Of a stretch of 64,000 nt of DNA, positions 46,856 to 57,349 are shown one piece after another (within the stretch, counting starts at the first letter, position 1; every line of letters starts with the position of its first letter). Below the pieces are notes generated by a model, which saw only the letters and a list, made by a program, of their open reading frames with translations, did no database searches and had not been told where the DNA came from. The stretch is from Corallium rubrum (lineage: Eukaryota > Cnidaria > Anthozoa > Scleralcyonacea > Coralliidae). The DNA lies in the NCBI GenBank assembly GCA_964035015.1, contig CAXIUP010000135.1, positions 780,411 to 844,410 on the forward strand, in the 5' to 3' direction. The position numbers were made by a program, and so were the translations under genes.

Positions 46856-49130
46856 GTGTGGGTTTTGGTCTACGAAACGCAGAGTGCTCGATAACATATA
46901 GTTAGAGAAAATATAGATTTTCGCTTACCTCAAAAGTCTGCAACAGGCTGTTTCATCTAAAAAAGAATCTTCAGGCAGAAGATTATCGTCAAACTCAACA
47001 TCAATTGACCATGTTACAACTCTTTATATAGTTGAGTTGTATAGGTATTACTTTAGAATACCTGGACACTTTTACAACTACTACATATTAATCAGGTTGA
47101 ATTTTTGTCAAATTGACTTCAAAATCATTAAATTAAATTGCTTCATTCTCTGACAGTCATTGGAATTACATGTAAATCCAGTTAGGGTCAGAGTTTATGG
47201 GTCAGGTTTTATGGGTCAGTTAAGTTTGTTTACAAATGAACAATTAAATAATTATTTGTCACCATTTATGGTAATTAAGACCATTGCTGCCCATGTGGTA
47301 TTTTTATACATGCAGATCTATATGTATTTACAAATAATTATTCCATTCTGGCATGTTTTAATAATATAATTTTTGTTTCCTCTAGATATACCTTCACTAA
47401 AAGATGTAGTGAAAGACTTGAGGAAACAAGTGGAGAGATTATCGTCAAACTCAACATCAATTGACCATGTTACTGTGTCTGATATATCAACCCCCTCGTC
47501 ATCACAGTCCTCTCGGTCATCATCGCCACGTGTTTCAGCATCAGAGTTGGAAGTTGCTGAGTCTGACTTAGTGAGTATTCAGTATAGCTACAACTACACT
47601 TACTGTAATTTTTAGTTTAATTTTGCCACATCGATTTGTAATTGTCAGCTCTTAATTCTCTATATACCTGGTATGAACAAACTGAAATCTTATATTAGGA
47701 TTGGGGTCTGGGTTAATAGTGTCAGGGTTTGCAATAATTTTAGTGCCCCTCTCAAATAATCACCTCCCCCTGTTGGAGTAACTTTCTACCAAATCAGTGC
47801 CCTTAATAAGTATTAGTAAACACTTATTCGAGTACTATTGCAAATGCTGTATTCCGATAGGCTATGGTACTTGTTATGTATCTGTCGATGGTCTATAGTA
47901 TATATACTGTAGATGCATGTTGATCGAAACAATCACCTAAGACAATGGCTTTCATATCTCGTGACGTATTCTGAAGTCTGAACTTTCCGAGGGTGAACTA
48001 CAAATTTCTACTAATTTGCCCTCCCCTCATCAACTACCACTCCATAGAAATCTTGTAATCTAATTGTTAAATAAAAATAATAGATTCAAGTATTACTCTC
48101 AATAATTGTAACTAAAATACTGTTGTATTGTTATTTGTTTTCAGATTACCTTGTGCCCAAGTGTCACCCTTTCCAAAGCACAAATTAAGATTTTAAAATC
48201 AAAGACAAACCTTAAAGACTTCACTTGTTGTGTGATGTCAATGCTGTGGAGCCGTGAGGTCCTTTATACACATACAATTACTGGGAAGGCATCAAATGCA
48301 TATAAGGATAAAGAGGCTAAACCCCAACTTGACCCTGAGACAGTCAACAGTATATGTGGTGAGTTTTTCTTTTGTTATGACTGGTATTGACGTTACTTTA
48401 TAACTATAGTTGTTTTAGAGGTTTACACTAAATCGCATGTTATAATATTATATAGTACGTTTTAACGAAGGGTTGTACAGCCAATGTGATTTACAATAAT
48501 TATTTCAATATGTTCTAGGGATTTTTGGTGAAGGAAAATTCGAGTGTAGAATGTATATATTCTACACTCGAATTTTCCTTCACCAAAATCCCTAGAACAT
48601 GCTGTGTAATCGAGTGAAATGCCCAATATTACTTATAATATACCCAATTCTGTCCTGGCATTACCACCTTAATATATACAGAACTCGCGATCAAGCTCTC
48701 GGCAACGGCCTCCGTGGCTCAGTGGTCAGAGCATTGCACTAGAATCGCAAGGTCGTGGGTTCAATTCCTGCCGGAAGGCCTGTGTAGTTGCATTTTTCGC
48801 AACTGGTCCCGGTTTGGTCTTAAAATGTATATATTCTACACTCGAATTTTCCTTCACCAAAAATCCCTAGAACATGCTGTGTAATCGAGTGAAATGCCCA
48901 ATATTACTTATAATTATTTCAATAACTTTGTGTAGTACGTTCTATACGTACATATAGATAACTGGGAACATCTCAATATTTATTAGACATTTATTTTTAT
49001 AGAATTTGTGTCAAAGAAATATGGGGTCACTGTTGCTCATGTACAACAAATCATGAAAACGAAAATGAACAATATTGTTAAAGTTATTAGGGCAAAGGAG
49101 AAACTAACTCAAGTCAAAAATGATTGTTAA
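44230..49130 (+). CDS. BEN-domain DNA-binding protein with coiled coil (8 exons)
   Basis: My model joins 44230-44461, 44948-45141, 45598-45699, 45837-45896, 46455-46572, 47386-47570, 48145-48358 and 49003-49130. All junctions are GT-AG and in phase, giving 410 aa. The N-terminal module (MKYALFEFV; RWIVREDKF) is typical of animal BEN proteins. Acidic repeats follow (DDDAGDNDDDYNDFDEDDD), then a basic exon, a coiled coil in exon 5 (DEIDRLKQKNAFLQQKLQRK), a Ser-rich linker, and a BEN domain in exons 7-8 (LCPSVTLSKAQIKILKSK; DFTCCVMSMLW; ASNAYKDKEAKPQLDP). BEN domains bind DNA and are often dimeric. Placed divergently from the transposase in an element full of palindromes, it may bind the subterminal repeats, as TnpA does in plant En/Spm. 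That role is inference. Confidence 0.78.
45240..45590. other. Intron 2 repeat remnants of the BEN gene
   Basis: It contains GGGCATTTGATGCTATTAG-type repeats and, at about 45520-45590 on the minus strand, a short piece resembling the LINE C-terminal fragment at 46240-46440. No gene. Confidence 0.35.
46240..46440 (-). repeat. Fragment of a LINE reverse transcriptase C-terminus
   Basis: Read on the minus strand it gives WLGHVLQKDDDD, then EGARGRGRPRMT, then DDAHDRAEW with stops. This is the conserved tail of many animal LINE polyproteins. A second scrap lies near 45520-45590. Both are in introns of the BEN-domain gene. Confidence 0.55.
46817..46854. repeat. (TA)n microsatellite
   Basis: About 36 bp of TA units in intron 5 of the BEN-domain gene. 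Confidence 0.95.
48511..48909. mobile_element. 399-bp insertion with 15-bp target duplication, hairpin and tRNA-like (SINE) segment
   Basis: ATAATTATTTCAATA is repeated at 48496-48510 and 48910-48924. The insert opens with an 80-90 bp near-perfect hairpin (48510-48600; arms TCTAGGGATTTTTGGTGAAG and complement). Its 3' part is repeated 274 bp later (48552-48638 and 48826-48913). Between them, 48714-48786 is tRNA-like: A box TGGCTCAGTGGTCAGAGCA, a 7-nt anticodon-like loop, and a B-box-like GGTTCAATTCC. The tRNA-like T stem pairs poorly, so it is not a functional tRNA. The long duplication points to LINE-mediated insertion. Confidence 0.65.
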
Positions 49131-49411
49131 TGAACTTGTTTATAGTGATTATATTTTATACATATATATATATATATTTTTGTAGTTTGAATACAACTTA
49201 GAATTTGCCTTTATTAGAAATTTTAGAAATGTCTTAAGATCGTCTAATATTATGTAGTTTTTAATATTTTGTTATTTAATATGATTATTGGGATATAGAC
49301 CATCCAATTTCTTTCCATATCAATCATTAAATATATATTATTTTCATTTGAATTGAAAATTTTCTATGAAACATTTTATATAATATTCTATAAAGTGTAA
49401 TCTTAATATTA

Positions 49412-49417
<6 letters not shown>
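49131..49417. other. 3' flank of the BEN-domain gene
   Basis: AT-rich sequence containing AATAAA-like signals but no further gene. Confidence 0.45.
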
Positions 49418-49449
<32 letters not shown>

Positions 49450-49453
<4 letters not shown>

Positions 49454-49730
49454 ACATAAAGAATATTCTATTGAATATTCTAAAGAATATTAGGAATATT
49501 CTAAAGAATATTAGGAATATTCTATTGAATATTCTAAAGAATATTAGGAATATTCTATTGAATATTCTAAAGAATGTTAGGAATATTCTATTGAATATTC
49601 TATTGAATATTCTAAGGAATATTCTATTGAATATTCTAAGGAATAAGTCCCAATATGTCTTAGAATATTCCATTGAATATTCAATGGAATATTCATTGAA
49701 TATTCAATGACATATTCTATAGAACATTTT
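49450..49730. repeat. Right subterminal repeats of the CACTA element
   Basis: Repeating GAATATTCTATTGAATATTC and GAATATTCTAAAGAATATTA units run up to the CGTATGGG terminus. These mirror the palindromes at the left end. Confidence 0.9.
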
Positions 49731-49736
49731 CGTATG

Positions 49737-50248
<512 letters not shown>

Positions 50249-51127
50249 GAAAAGACCTGCATGAAAAGACTTGTGCTGTTAGTATCAAAGACAGAACACT
50301 GTACAAGCTATAAGAAGCTTAGTTCTTGCATTCTACGGTATTACTAATACTATATTCATTATATATCAATTATCAACGGATAATTCTTGACACGAACTGG
50401 AATTAAAACTAGTAATTCCCGTCGACGTTGGCCTTGGCATTTATCAGCGACAACTTTCTGTATCGTGCAGGATAATAGATCCAAACACGTGGGATGTTGC
50501 GACACTGGAGAAAAGTGTAACATTTTTAGCTTTTAAAAAGTCGAGCAACATCCCAAGTGTTTTGATCACAGAATCCTGCACAAAAACCATTTGATGTTTG
50601 TTTTATAAAATTATTATTCTGTAGTCCTTTTAATTTTCTATATATTTTCGCAGTATAAATACGCAAAACCTATTTTAATATCAACCAGAACCTTAGTCAA
50701 ACTTTACTATTAAATCGTTCTAATCGCTGCATCGTTGCTTTTACGCACCAACCTCGTTCCCGGGGCCTTTGTGAGAAGATGCGGATTAAAATAATAACGC
50801 ACTACTAAAATAATAAAATTGGTCTAAATTGAGTAAATAAATAGTTTCCTCTTGTTTTGACTTTTGGGTTGGTTTTCTTAGGTTTTTCTGTGCTATTAGT
50901 ATAGGATTCTACTAGAGATTTTAGGTGGAGTTTTGTCTTCCAAATCGTGCGACTGGTTCGAATTGGGACCACAAAGCATCTATGGATTATTTGGAAGGAC
51001 AGTACTGCCCTTGCCATGGGGATAAATAAAGACTAAAGGGGGCATTCGGGGTTAAATCGGGAAACCAATTGAAGGCTGTCATCTTGGATTTTTGGGGGGA
51101 CAAATTACAAACTTGGATGTAAACTAC
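50249..51127. other. Intergenic stretch with a ~115-bp hairpin element
   Basis: 50466-50580 is a hairpin-forming repeat whose arms carry AACACGTGGGATGTTGC and GCAACATCCCAAGTGTT. The rest is unique AT-rich DNA. No gene was recognised. Confidence 0.55.
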
Positions 51128-51345
51128 TAGGGTAAATACTTGTTTCCATCTGTCAAACTGACGTGACGTCATTTTGCCATTCATTTTCTTCTTCTCGGGT
51201 TAAGATTATGGTTTCATTGAAGGTTAGTTTGATGGTTACGATTAGTTTTTTGGTTAGGATGGTAAGTTTTCAAGATTTGTTATTAAATTTTTGTTGATAA
51301 AATGACGTCATGTCAGTTTGATAGAAGGAAACAAGTGCTCACCTA
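51128..51345. mobile_element. 218-bp MITE
   Basis: TACTTGTTTCCATCTGTCAA and CAAACTGACGTGACGTCATT on the left are mirrored by AAAATGACGTCATGTCAGTT and AAGGAAACAAGTGCTCACC on the right. A TA dinucleotide at each outer edge could be a mariner-type duplication. Confidence 0.75.
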
Positions 51346-51671
51346 TTCAGAGAGACCACCAGCGCCAAGAATTATAATTTTCGAATATCTCGCCATATTT
51401 GTTCAAGGAAGAAGATGCCTAATAACTTTTAAACTACGCATTGCTGAGTAGAGTTTAGTTGGTCTCTCCGGTGCTTCGAGGGTTTTTCACCGGGTTCTCC
51501 GGTTTTCCTCCCTTCCGTAAAACCAACACCTAGGTCTTCGCTGTAATTCGTGAGCCGATATGTGTCGTATGGCGGCTGCCTGAGCACCTTTAATATGCCT
51601 TCGACTCGGCCATGTCAAAAATGATTGTAAGGCGCATTTGAACACACACATTATACACGGTCGGTCTGAGC

Positions 51672-54600
51672 ATGGCGGTCTGTTCGTGGCTGCTTGTTAA
51701 AGTTGTATTTTATTCAATTTTATTGATTCTGCTTGATATCAAGGCTTATAATAATGAATCTATGCAAGTGTACAACCTCAGGGAGAACTTTCGGGCTGTT
51801 AGCGAATTGTCTCGTCCAGTATTTAACGACATTTGTCATCTAAAACGTCGACGATCGTCTCAGCTCGCTGATTCTACGGCAAATTTTAAAGCGACCAAAG
51901 TTATTCATCTTACAAGGGATATGTTGTTGGTAACGTTACTAAAACTCTGTGGTGATGTTGCTCTAAACCCTGGCCCTGTTCAACTAAATTTGCAATCGCC
52001 AATATCTAAAGGATTAAAGATCTGCCACTGGAATATACAACGGCTTACAACAACCAAACAAGACGAAATAAAGATTAGCCTCACGGAAAATTCGAACAAT
52101 TCTAACAAGATCGATATTCTGTTTTTATCGGAGACATTCTGCACGAACAAGACTCCTGACTACCTATACGCTATCACGGACTATAAATTATTTCGTAAGG
52201 ACAGAATAGGTAAGCTCGGCGGTGGGGTTATGGCGTTTGTACATAAAGATCTGGAAGTTGAACGGCGAATCGATATGGAGGACGATGACTTAGAGGCACT
52301 GTGGCTAGAAGTTAACCCGCACAAATCTAATAGATCATTGTTCGTTGCTGGGGTATATCGTCCGCCATCATCGAATGTAGATATGGACAAGAAACTTGGT
52401 AGAAATATTGAGAATGCGAAACTGCGTAATAAAGAGCTTATTATCATGGGGGATCTTAACGTTGACTATATGACACCTGAAAAGTTTTGTAAACAAAAAC
52501 TAATGAAGAGCTTATTGAATCTTAATCTGTCCCAGTTGGTAAATCAAATCACAAGACCTATGTCGCAATCATGTCTGGATCATATATGGTGCAGTCACCC
52601 AGAACGAATCAGACAGGTAGAAGTGTTGTCATCAGGTATGTCTGATCACTTACCTATAGTTGCTGTAAGAATATACAAACAATTGAAAGACAACAAAGGT
52701 GAGCATCATAACATTACGTATAGGGACTTAAGGAATCTGAATGAACAAGCTTTTTGTGAGTCTTTGTCTTCCGCTCCATGGGATTGTGCATTCACTTTTG
52801 ATGACCCCGATGATATTGTTTATGCATGGTATAATATTTTTAACAGTATTGTTGATCAACACGCACCATTGAGACAAAAACGAGTTAAAAGAAAGTCTCA
52901 ACCTGATTGGTTTAGCAAAATTCTTGAAGATGTGCTAAAGAAAAGAGACAAGCTACTCTACAGAGCTAGACAATCTCAATCTGATTCCGGCTGGTCAGCT
53001 TTTAGAAAGGCGAAAAATAAAGCCACTAATTTGTTACGAAAAACTAAACAAACGTATTTTAAGAATAAAGTGGCCGAAAATAGAAACGATCCTAGAAAAT
53101 TATGGCGTCTAATTCGCGAACTTGATGGGGTGAATGTCAAAGAAAATTTTACATGGCGTTTGAATGACGGTGGCAAGTTAGTATCGGACAAGTATCAAAT
53201 TGTTGAAATGTTTAACTCATATTTTATCGAACTACCGAAATCAATTTTAACTGAATTAATTAATATAACTGGAGACTATATTTTCCCAGAGAAACGAGTT
53301 CACTCGCAGCTCGAAATCCCCCACATCACACCTGAGCAAGTGAATGATTTTCTGGATCAAATTCCTGTAAATAAAGCTACCGGCCCAGATGGTGTAGGTA
53401 TACGGCTTCTCAAGTTAGCTGCTCCTGTAATATCAGAATCGCTCAGCAGAATAATTAATTCCTGCATAATAACTGGAAAATTTCCAACAAAGTGGAAAGA
53501 GGCGAGCGTTACACCTATCTACAAGGGTAAAGGTTGTAAAAGTGAAGCCTCAAATTACAGGCCCATATCAGTGTTGTCCGTCTTGTCTAAGGTGTTTGAA
53601 AGGCACATTGCGTCATCATTGCGTGCTCACTTGAAGGAGAACGCCTTGTTGTATGGATTACAATCCGGCTTCCGGAAGTCATTCTCCACTGAAACTGCTT
53701 TAATAAGGCTTTTGGATCAGTTGCTTTTCAACCTTGATGAAAACTGTGTTAGTGGTCTGGTCCTCGTTGATTATAAAAAAGCATTTGATCTAATAGACCA
53801 TAACATATTGATTAAGAAGCTTTTCTCATATGGAGTACATGGCCAGTCTCTGGAATTGTTCAAAAGTTATCTTTCTGATCGATCCCAATATGTCAATGTG
53901 GACGGTGTTAAGTCATCCTCTAGGCCTGTTGAATGTGGTGTGCCCCAAGGATCTATACTTGGGCCCATTTTATTCATTATATTCATTAACGATCTTCCAG
54001 ATCAGATTAAACATTCTGTTGCTGATATTTATGCTGATGACACGACGCTTAGCTATGCACATGATTACTCTTCTGCCCCTCAGTCAATTACGGTTGAATT
54101 ACAGAAGGACATTACAAATCTTGCAGATTGGTCAAGAGTTAATCATATGGTTTTGAATGAAGAGAAAACTAAAACTCTACTGATCGCCGGTAAGCGCCTG
54201 AAGAAGAAAATGGACACAATTGATATTGATCTTATGCTGAATGGGGAAAAACTCGAACAAGTCACCTCGTTTAAATTGCTTGGAGTTACGCTCGATGATG
54301 AACTGAGCTATGATATACATGTTGACAATATATGTAAGAAACTATCTCAACGAATCGCGGTACTCTGTAAAATAAAGCGTTGCCTTCCATTTAGAGAACG
54401 CTGTCTTTATTATAATGCTATGATAAAGCCTATCATTTTCTATGGTTCAGCTGTTTGGACAACAACCTCGAAAGAAAACCTAAACAGAGTTTTTAAGTTA
54501 CAGAAAAGAGCAGCTCGGGTTATTTTAGATTTGGACATGTCAGCGCGAACAGTTAACATGTTTCAGCAACTAAACTGGATACCATACTATGACGAAGTGA

Positions 54601-54905
54601 AGATTCTTAAAGCAACAATAGCCTATAAACGTATAAAGAATGATTCTCCGAACTATATTGATAATATGCTGAAACTGAATTCTAGTGTAAATAGTAGATC
54701 CACTAGATATTGTAATTTAAATTTCCTATGCCCTAAATATAAGCGAGAAACCGAAGGTGGTCGTACATTTGCCGTTTCGACCATAAAACAATGGAACCAG
54801 CTGCCTAAGACTGTGCGTGATAAGGGGACGGTGGCTTCGTTTAAACACAGCATGAAACAGCTTTTTAAAGAGAGCTATGAAAACATCGATCATTTTACTA
54901 TATAA
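51672..54905 (+). CDS. LINE polyprotein: leader, 2A-like motif, APE endonuclease, reverse transcriptase (1077 aa)
   Basis: The frame is intact. Residues 1-25 are hydrophobic (LLVKVVFYSILLILL) like a signal peptide. A 2A-like motif, GDVALNPGP, ends at residue 102. An APE endonuclease follows (KICHWNIQ; LSETFC; GGGVMAFVHKDLEV; MGDLNVDY near 260; GMSDHLPIV near 325). Reverse transcriptase blocks are KATGPDGVGIRLLK, NYRPISVLSVLSKVFE, VDYKKAFDLIDH, CGVPQGSILGP and the catalytic YADD near residue 787, then a C-terminal domain (FYGSAVWTTTS; LQKRAARVILDLD). The enzyme nicks DNA and reverse-transcribes its own RNA at the nick. All catalytic motifs look complete, so the copy may be active. The ATG at 51672 is used because it puts the leader and 2A motif in frame. 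Confidence 0.92.
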   Translation: MAVCSWLLVKVVFYSILLILLDIKAYNNESMQVYNLRENFRAVSELSRPVFNDICHLKRRRSSQLADSTANFKATKVIHLTRDMLLVTLLKLCGDVALNPGPVQLNLQSPISKGLKICHWNIQRLTTTKQDEIKISLTENSNNSNKIDILFLSETFCTNKTPDYLYAITDYKLFRKDRIGKLGGGVMAFVHKDLEVERRIDMEDDDLEALWLEVNPHKSNRSLFVAGVYRPPSSNVDMDKKLGRNIENAKLRNKELIIMGDLNVDYMTPEKFCKQKLMKSLLNLNLSQLVNQITRPMSQSCLDHIWCSHPERIRQVEVLSSGMSDHLPIVAVRIYKQLKDNKGEHHNITYRDLRNLNEQAFCESLSSAPWDCAFTFDDPDDIVYAWYNIFNSIVDQHAPLRQKRVKRKSQPDWFSKILEDVLKKRDKLLYRARQSQSDSGWSAFRKAKNKATNLLRKTKQTYFKNKVAENRNDPRKLWRLIRELDGVNVKENFTWRLNDGGKLVSDKYQIVEMFNSYFIELPKSILTELINITGDYIFPEKRVHSQLEIPHITPEQVNDFLDQIPVNKATGPDGVGIRLLKLAAPVISESLSRIINSCIITGKFPTKWKEASVTPIYKGKGCKSEASNYRPISVLSVLSKVFERHIASSLRAHLKENALLYGLQSGFRKSFSTETALIRLLDQLLFNLDENCVSGLVLVDYKKAFDLIDHNILIKKLFSYGVHGQSLELFKSYLSDRSQYVNVDGVKSSSRPVECGVPQGSILGPILFIIFINDLPDQIKHSVADIYADDTTLSYAHDYSSAPQSITVELQKDITNLADWSRVNHMVLNEEKTKTLLIAGKRLKKKMDTIDIDLMLNGEKLEQVTSFKLLGVTLDDELSYDIHVDNICKKLSQRIAVLCKIKRCLPFRERCLYYNAMIKPIIFYGSAVWTTTSKENLNRVFKLQKRAARVILDLDMSARTVNMFQQLNWIPYYDEVKILKATIAYKRIKNDSPNYIDNMLKLNSSVNSRSTRYCNLNFLCPKYKRETEGGRTFAVSTIKQWNQLPKTVRDKGTVASFKHSMKQLFKESYENIDHFTI
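51951..51977 (+). other. 2A-like ribosome-skipping motif (GDVALNPGP)
   Basis: It matches the D-V/I-E-x-N-P-G-P consensus except that alanine replaces the glutamate. It is preceded by a hydrophobic helix-like stretch (MLLVTLLKLC), as in active 2A peptides. 2A sequences of this kind are known at the N-terminus of animal APE-type LINEs. Activity of the alanine form is uncertain. Confidence 0.7.
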
Positions 54906-55850
54906 TCTTCGGATTTTAGATATATGTATAAATAGTATTTTATAATTTTAGTACTTAGGTTTAATGTTATTTGTATAATTTATTGAGAGCCACAAATTTA
55001 TCAGTGCAAACTGGCATGTGTAACTCTCGTTAAATAAAGTCTTCATTCATTCATTCATTCACAAAGTTGAATTTGCGCGGTATAAATACATGTTATTACT
55101 CTTACATATAATAACTATGAATAAGATAATATTTGAAGTATTTAATAAACGAAGTGCGTTCTGAGCTCTCAATAAACTCGCTGTAAATCAACAATATTTT
55201 TTCTATCAGTCAAGTAAAAAATAAACAAAAACCGTATATCCTTGCATGGTTCAGTTGATTGTTTTACTTCTGCGTTGCCTGCGAATCAAGTCTCACTAAG
55301 AATATCTTCAGACGCTTCCGCGCTCCATCCATGTTAGGGAGCTTGAGCAAATACAACGCGAACGTCAAGGACAACGTCCTTAATACAACAGATTTTTCCT
55401 CACAACAAAGAAAATGAATAATTTTTAGCCCCAAGAGTAATCCTTACGCCGTCCCCGTTCTACATACAACGTTATTCAGATCATTTTCACGTCTTCAGGA
55501 CGACGGTAACTCTTGAAACGGCGAAACCTGTTAGTTGAGTTTGATTTCAAACTGTGCGACAAAAATCCTTTTGGAACTCTGAAGCTTTTGAATGTCGGAA
55601 AACATAGTTTATGTATTCAATACTACGCAAATGATTCGTGGTTTCTGCTAGATACTGAACTTTAGATTGCCGTTGCCATCCTAGCTTGCTTAAGCTCCCT
55701 GTTAACGAAGGAGGGAGGGGTGATGGGGTGATCTTGTCAGTTTCATGGCCTATATGTTTGACCATCGTGACGTCACAGTATGAGAAGCGAGTCATCAAAC
55801 AATGTTGGCGGCTTTCACCGTACTTTCACGAAGGTTCGTGTGTCGATAAA
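54906..55850. other. LINE 3' UTR and unique sequence, no gene seen
   Basis: After the LINE tail (about 55062) the DNA is unique and somewhat less AT-rich. Short ORFs at 55547-55898 on both strands lack motifs. Confidence 0.45.
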
Positions 55851-56002
55851 CAAGGCCGGCGAGAGGGGGGCAGAGGGGGGAAAATACCCAGGGCCTAGTG
55901 AAGCTGAGCAAGCAATTTGCATTTTACTTTTCAGGCAAAATTGGCAGGGGGGGGCACACTCATGTCCATCTTGGGGCCCGGGTTTGACTCTCGCCGGCTT
56001 TG
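55851..56002. mobile_element. ~150-bp inverted-repeat element
   Basis: CAAGGCCGGCGAGAG and CTCTCGCCGGCTTTG are inverted termini. G-rich runs lie inside. No clear target duplication. Confidence 0.5.
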
Positions 56003-56444
56003 TCTATGAATATAGTGGGGTTTTTTGTAGTGTCCAATGTGTATATATAACAACAATTCATGGCTGAAAGATTCTTCAGCGGCAAGATGAGTCGAAAAGG
56101 TAAGTAATTCGTTGGTTATTAATACCTTTTTGGCGAAAACGTCACGACGGGGGACACATAAAGTCCTAGGTCCTTATACGCGGATTTTTACTGTACGTAT
56201 TGATTAAGTAGCACTCTCTATTCGTATCCTTGCTCTAATAAACTAAATTTAAACAAGACCTATGTGGACAGGAGTGTTTACAAGGTCACGGCATTTTCCT
56301 AGGAAATCATCTCCCTCCTGTGTTAACGTTACAGTGGGTTTGTTAGCTGCTGACCATGAAGATTTCGTGCTATCTCCCGGGTGAGGATCGAGGATGAGCA
56401 CACCCCAACATTTCAAATTGTCAAAACTCAAAATCTCCAAATGA

Positions 56445-56730
56445 TAGAGGCTATATACAACGGATAGCTCTAAAGATGGAACTCTTAAAGGTAAGAAAAT
56501 GTTCTGTCATAGAATTGTTTATATTTTCGGATCAATTTTGATCGTATGTGTCGTTTGAAAGATGTCAAGTTGAAGCCTTAGGCGTAGCGACGTGGCCACG
56601 TAAGTCAATGAGCATGACAGTTAAAACGTTTGTTTCAATTTTGTTGTATATGTACCACCTCCGAAATTTTACTAAAACAATTAGTCACCTCAGCGTCGGT
56701 GAAAATAGGTAAATATTATATTCCCCCGAT
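56445..56730. repeat. Diverged direct repeat, copy 1 (copy 2 at about 60470-60740)
   Basis: Shared blocks include GGATAGCTCTAAAGA / CGAATAGCTCTAAGA, then CTTAAAGGTAAGAAAA / TTTAAAGGTAAGAAAT, and later ACGTTTGTTTCAA and TCACCT. The copies are about 4 kb apart, in the same order and orientation. The identity of the repeat is unknown. Confidence 0.55.
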
Positions 56731-56856
56731 ATTAAAAACTGCACCAGTCAACTGAAATCCCGGCTCCCCTTTTCACATTTTATGTGTGTTAAAAACCCAG
56801 CCCAAGAATATCCGCGTTCATTTGTGAACATGCCGTCTCCCCGGGCCGGTATATCT

Positions 56857-57341
56857 CATTAGTGGCGGAAGATGTTGTGTTTTGGGGAGCTAAATCGAAC
56901 CTCTATAAGGGGATCTGGGGCATGCTCCCCCAGAACATTTTGAAAACTAGAGTCCCTGGAACGGTATTTCCTGCATTCTGGGACTGTTCATAACAGACTT
57001 GTCAGGTTCATTGGTTGCGCCCAAAATGAGCACGTTGGGACTCAAATTCGAGAGTTGTCATGACCAGAGAAAGTCTATAAGAACAGACATGGCACCAGAA
57101 TTGTAGTGAATTCATAATGCAGCTTGACATCGTTCCTTCAGTAACATCTTGGAAAATCGGTTGGCGTTGCAAGCTCGCTTTACTTAATTAAACCACCAGT
57201 TAAACAAGGGAACAAGCAATGTTTTAGTTCTAAAATCCTAAAATTCTAAAAAAATTTGGAGGGTGGGGGGGGGGGAAGAGGGGCTTAGCCCCCCTTCTGA
57301 AATATTTGGGGGCTATAGTCCCCGCTATTCCGCCGCCCTTG
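56857..57341. mobile_element. ~485-bp hAT-like non-autonomous element
   Basis: GTATATCT at 56849-56856 is repeated at 57342-57349. The termini CATTAGTGGCGGA and TCCGCCGCCCTTG are imperfect inverted repeats. Inside is a GGCATGCTCCCCCAGAACAT segment, like the other hAT relatives in this window. Confidence 0.65.
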
Positions 57342-57349
57342 GTATATCT

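Larger units (their letters stand above)
35730..49738. mobile_element. 14 kb CACTA-superfamily transposon with Tnp2-type and BEN-domain genes
   Basis: The left end CCCTTACGAAAATATTC and the right end (complement CCCATACGAAAATGTTC) are imperfect inverted repeats. Dense GAATATTC palindromes follow inside both ends (about 35750-36140 and 49450-49730). The two genes are divergent, starting about 360 bp apart near the centre and reading outward. No target duplication is visible: AC lies on the left, while the right end abuts a long TA microsatellite that may have replaced the flank. Many smaller elements sit in the introns. Confidence 0.8.
51430..55062 (+). mobile_element. CR1/L2-like LINE, apparently full length, (ATTC)n tail
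   Basis: The 5' UTR includes TTCTCCGGTTTTCCTCCCTT, a segment often seen at 5' ends of animal CR1-like elements. One long ORF spans 51672-54905. The 3' UTR ends in AATAAAGTCTTCATTCATTC (about 55033-55061). No target duplication is evident, as is common for this clade. The 5' boundary is approximate. Confidence 0.75.

Noticed and set aside
48714..48786. Possible tRNA gene
   Set aside because: A-box-like and B-box-like segments are present, but the T stem pairs poorly and the segment is embedded in a duplicated insertion with a 15-bp target duplication, so it reads as a SINE part.
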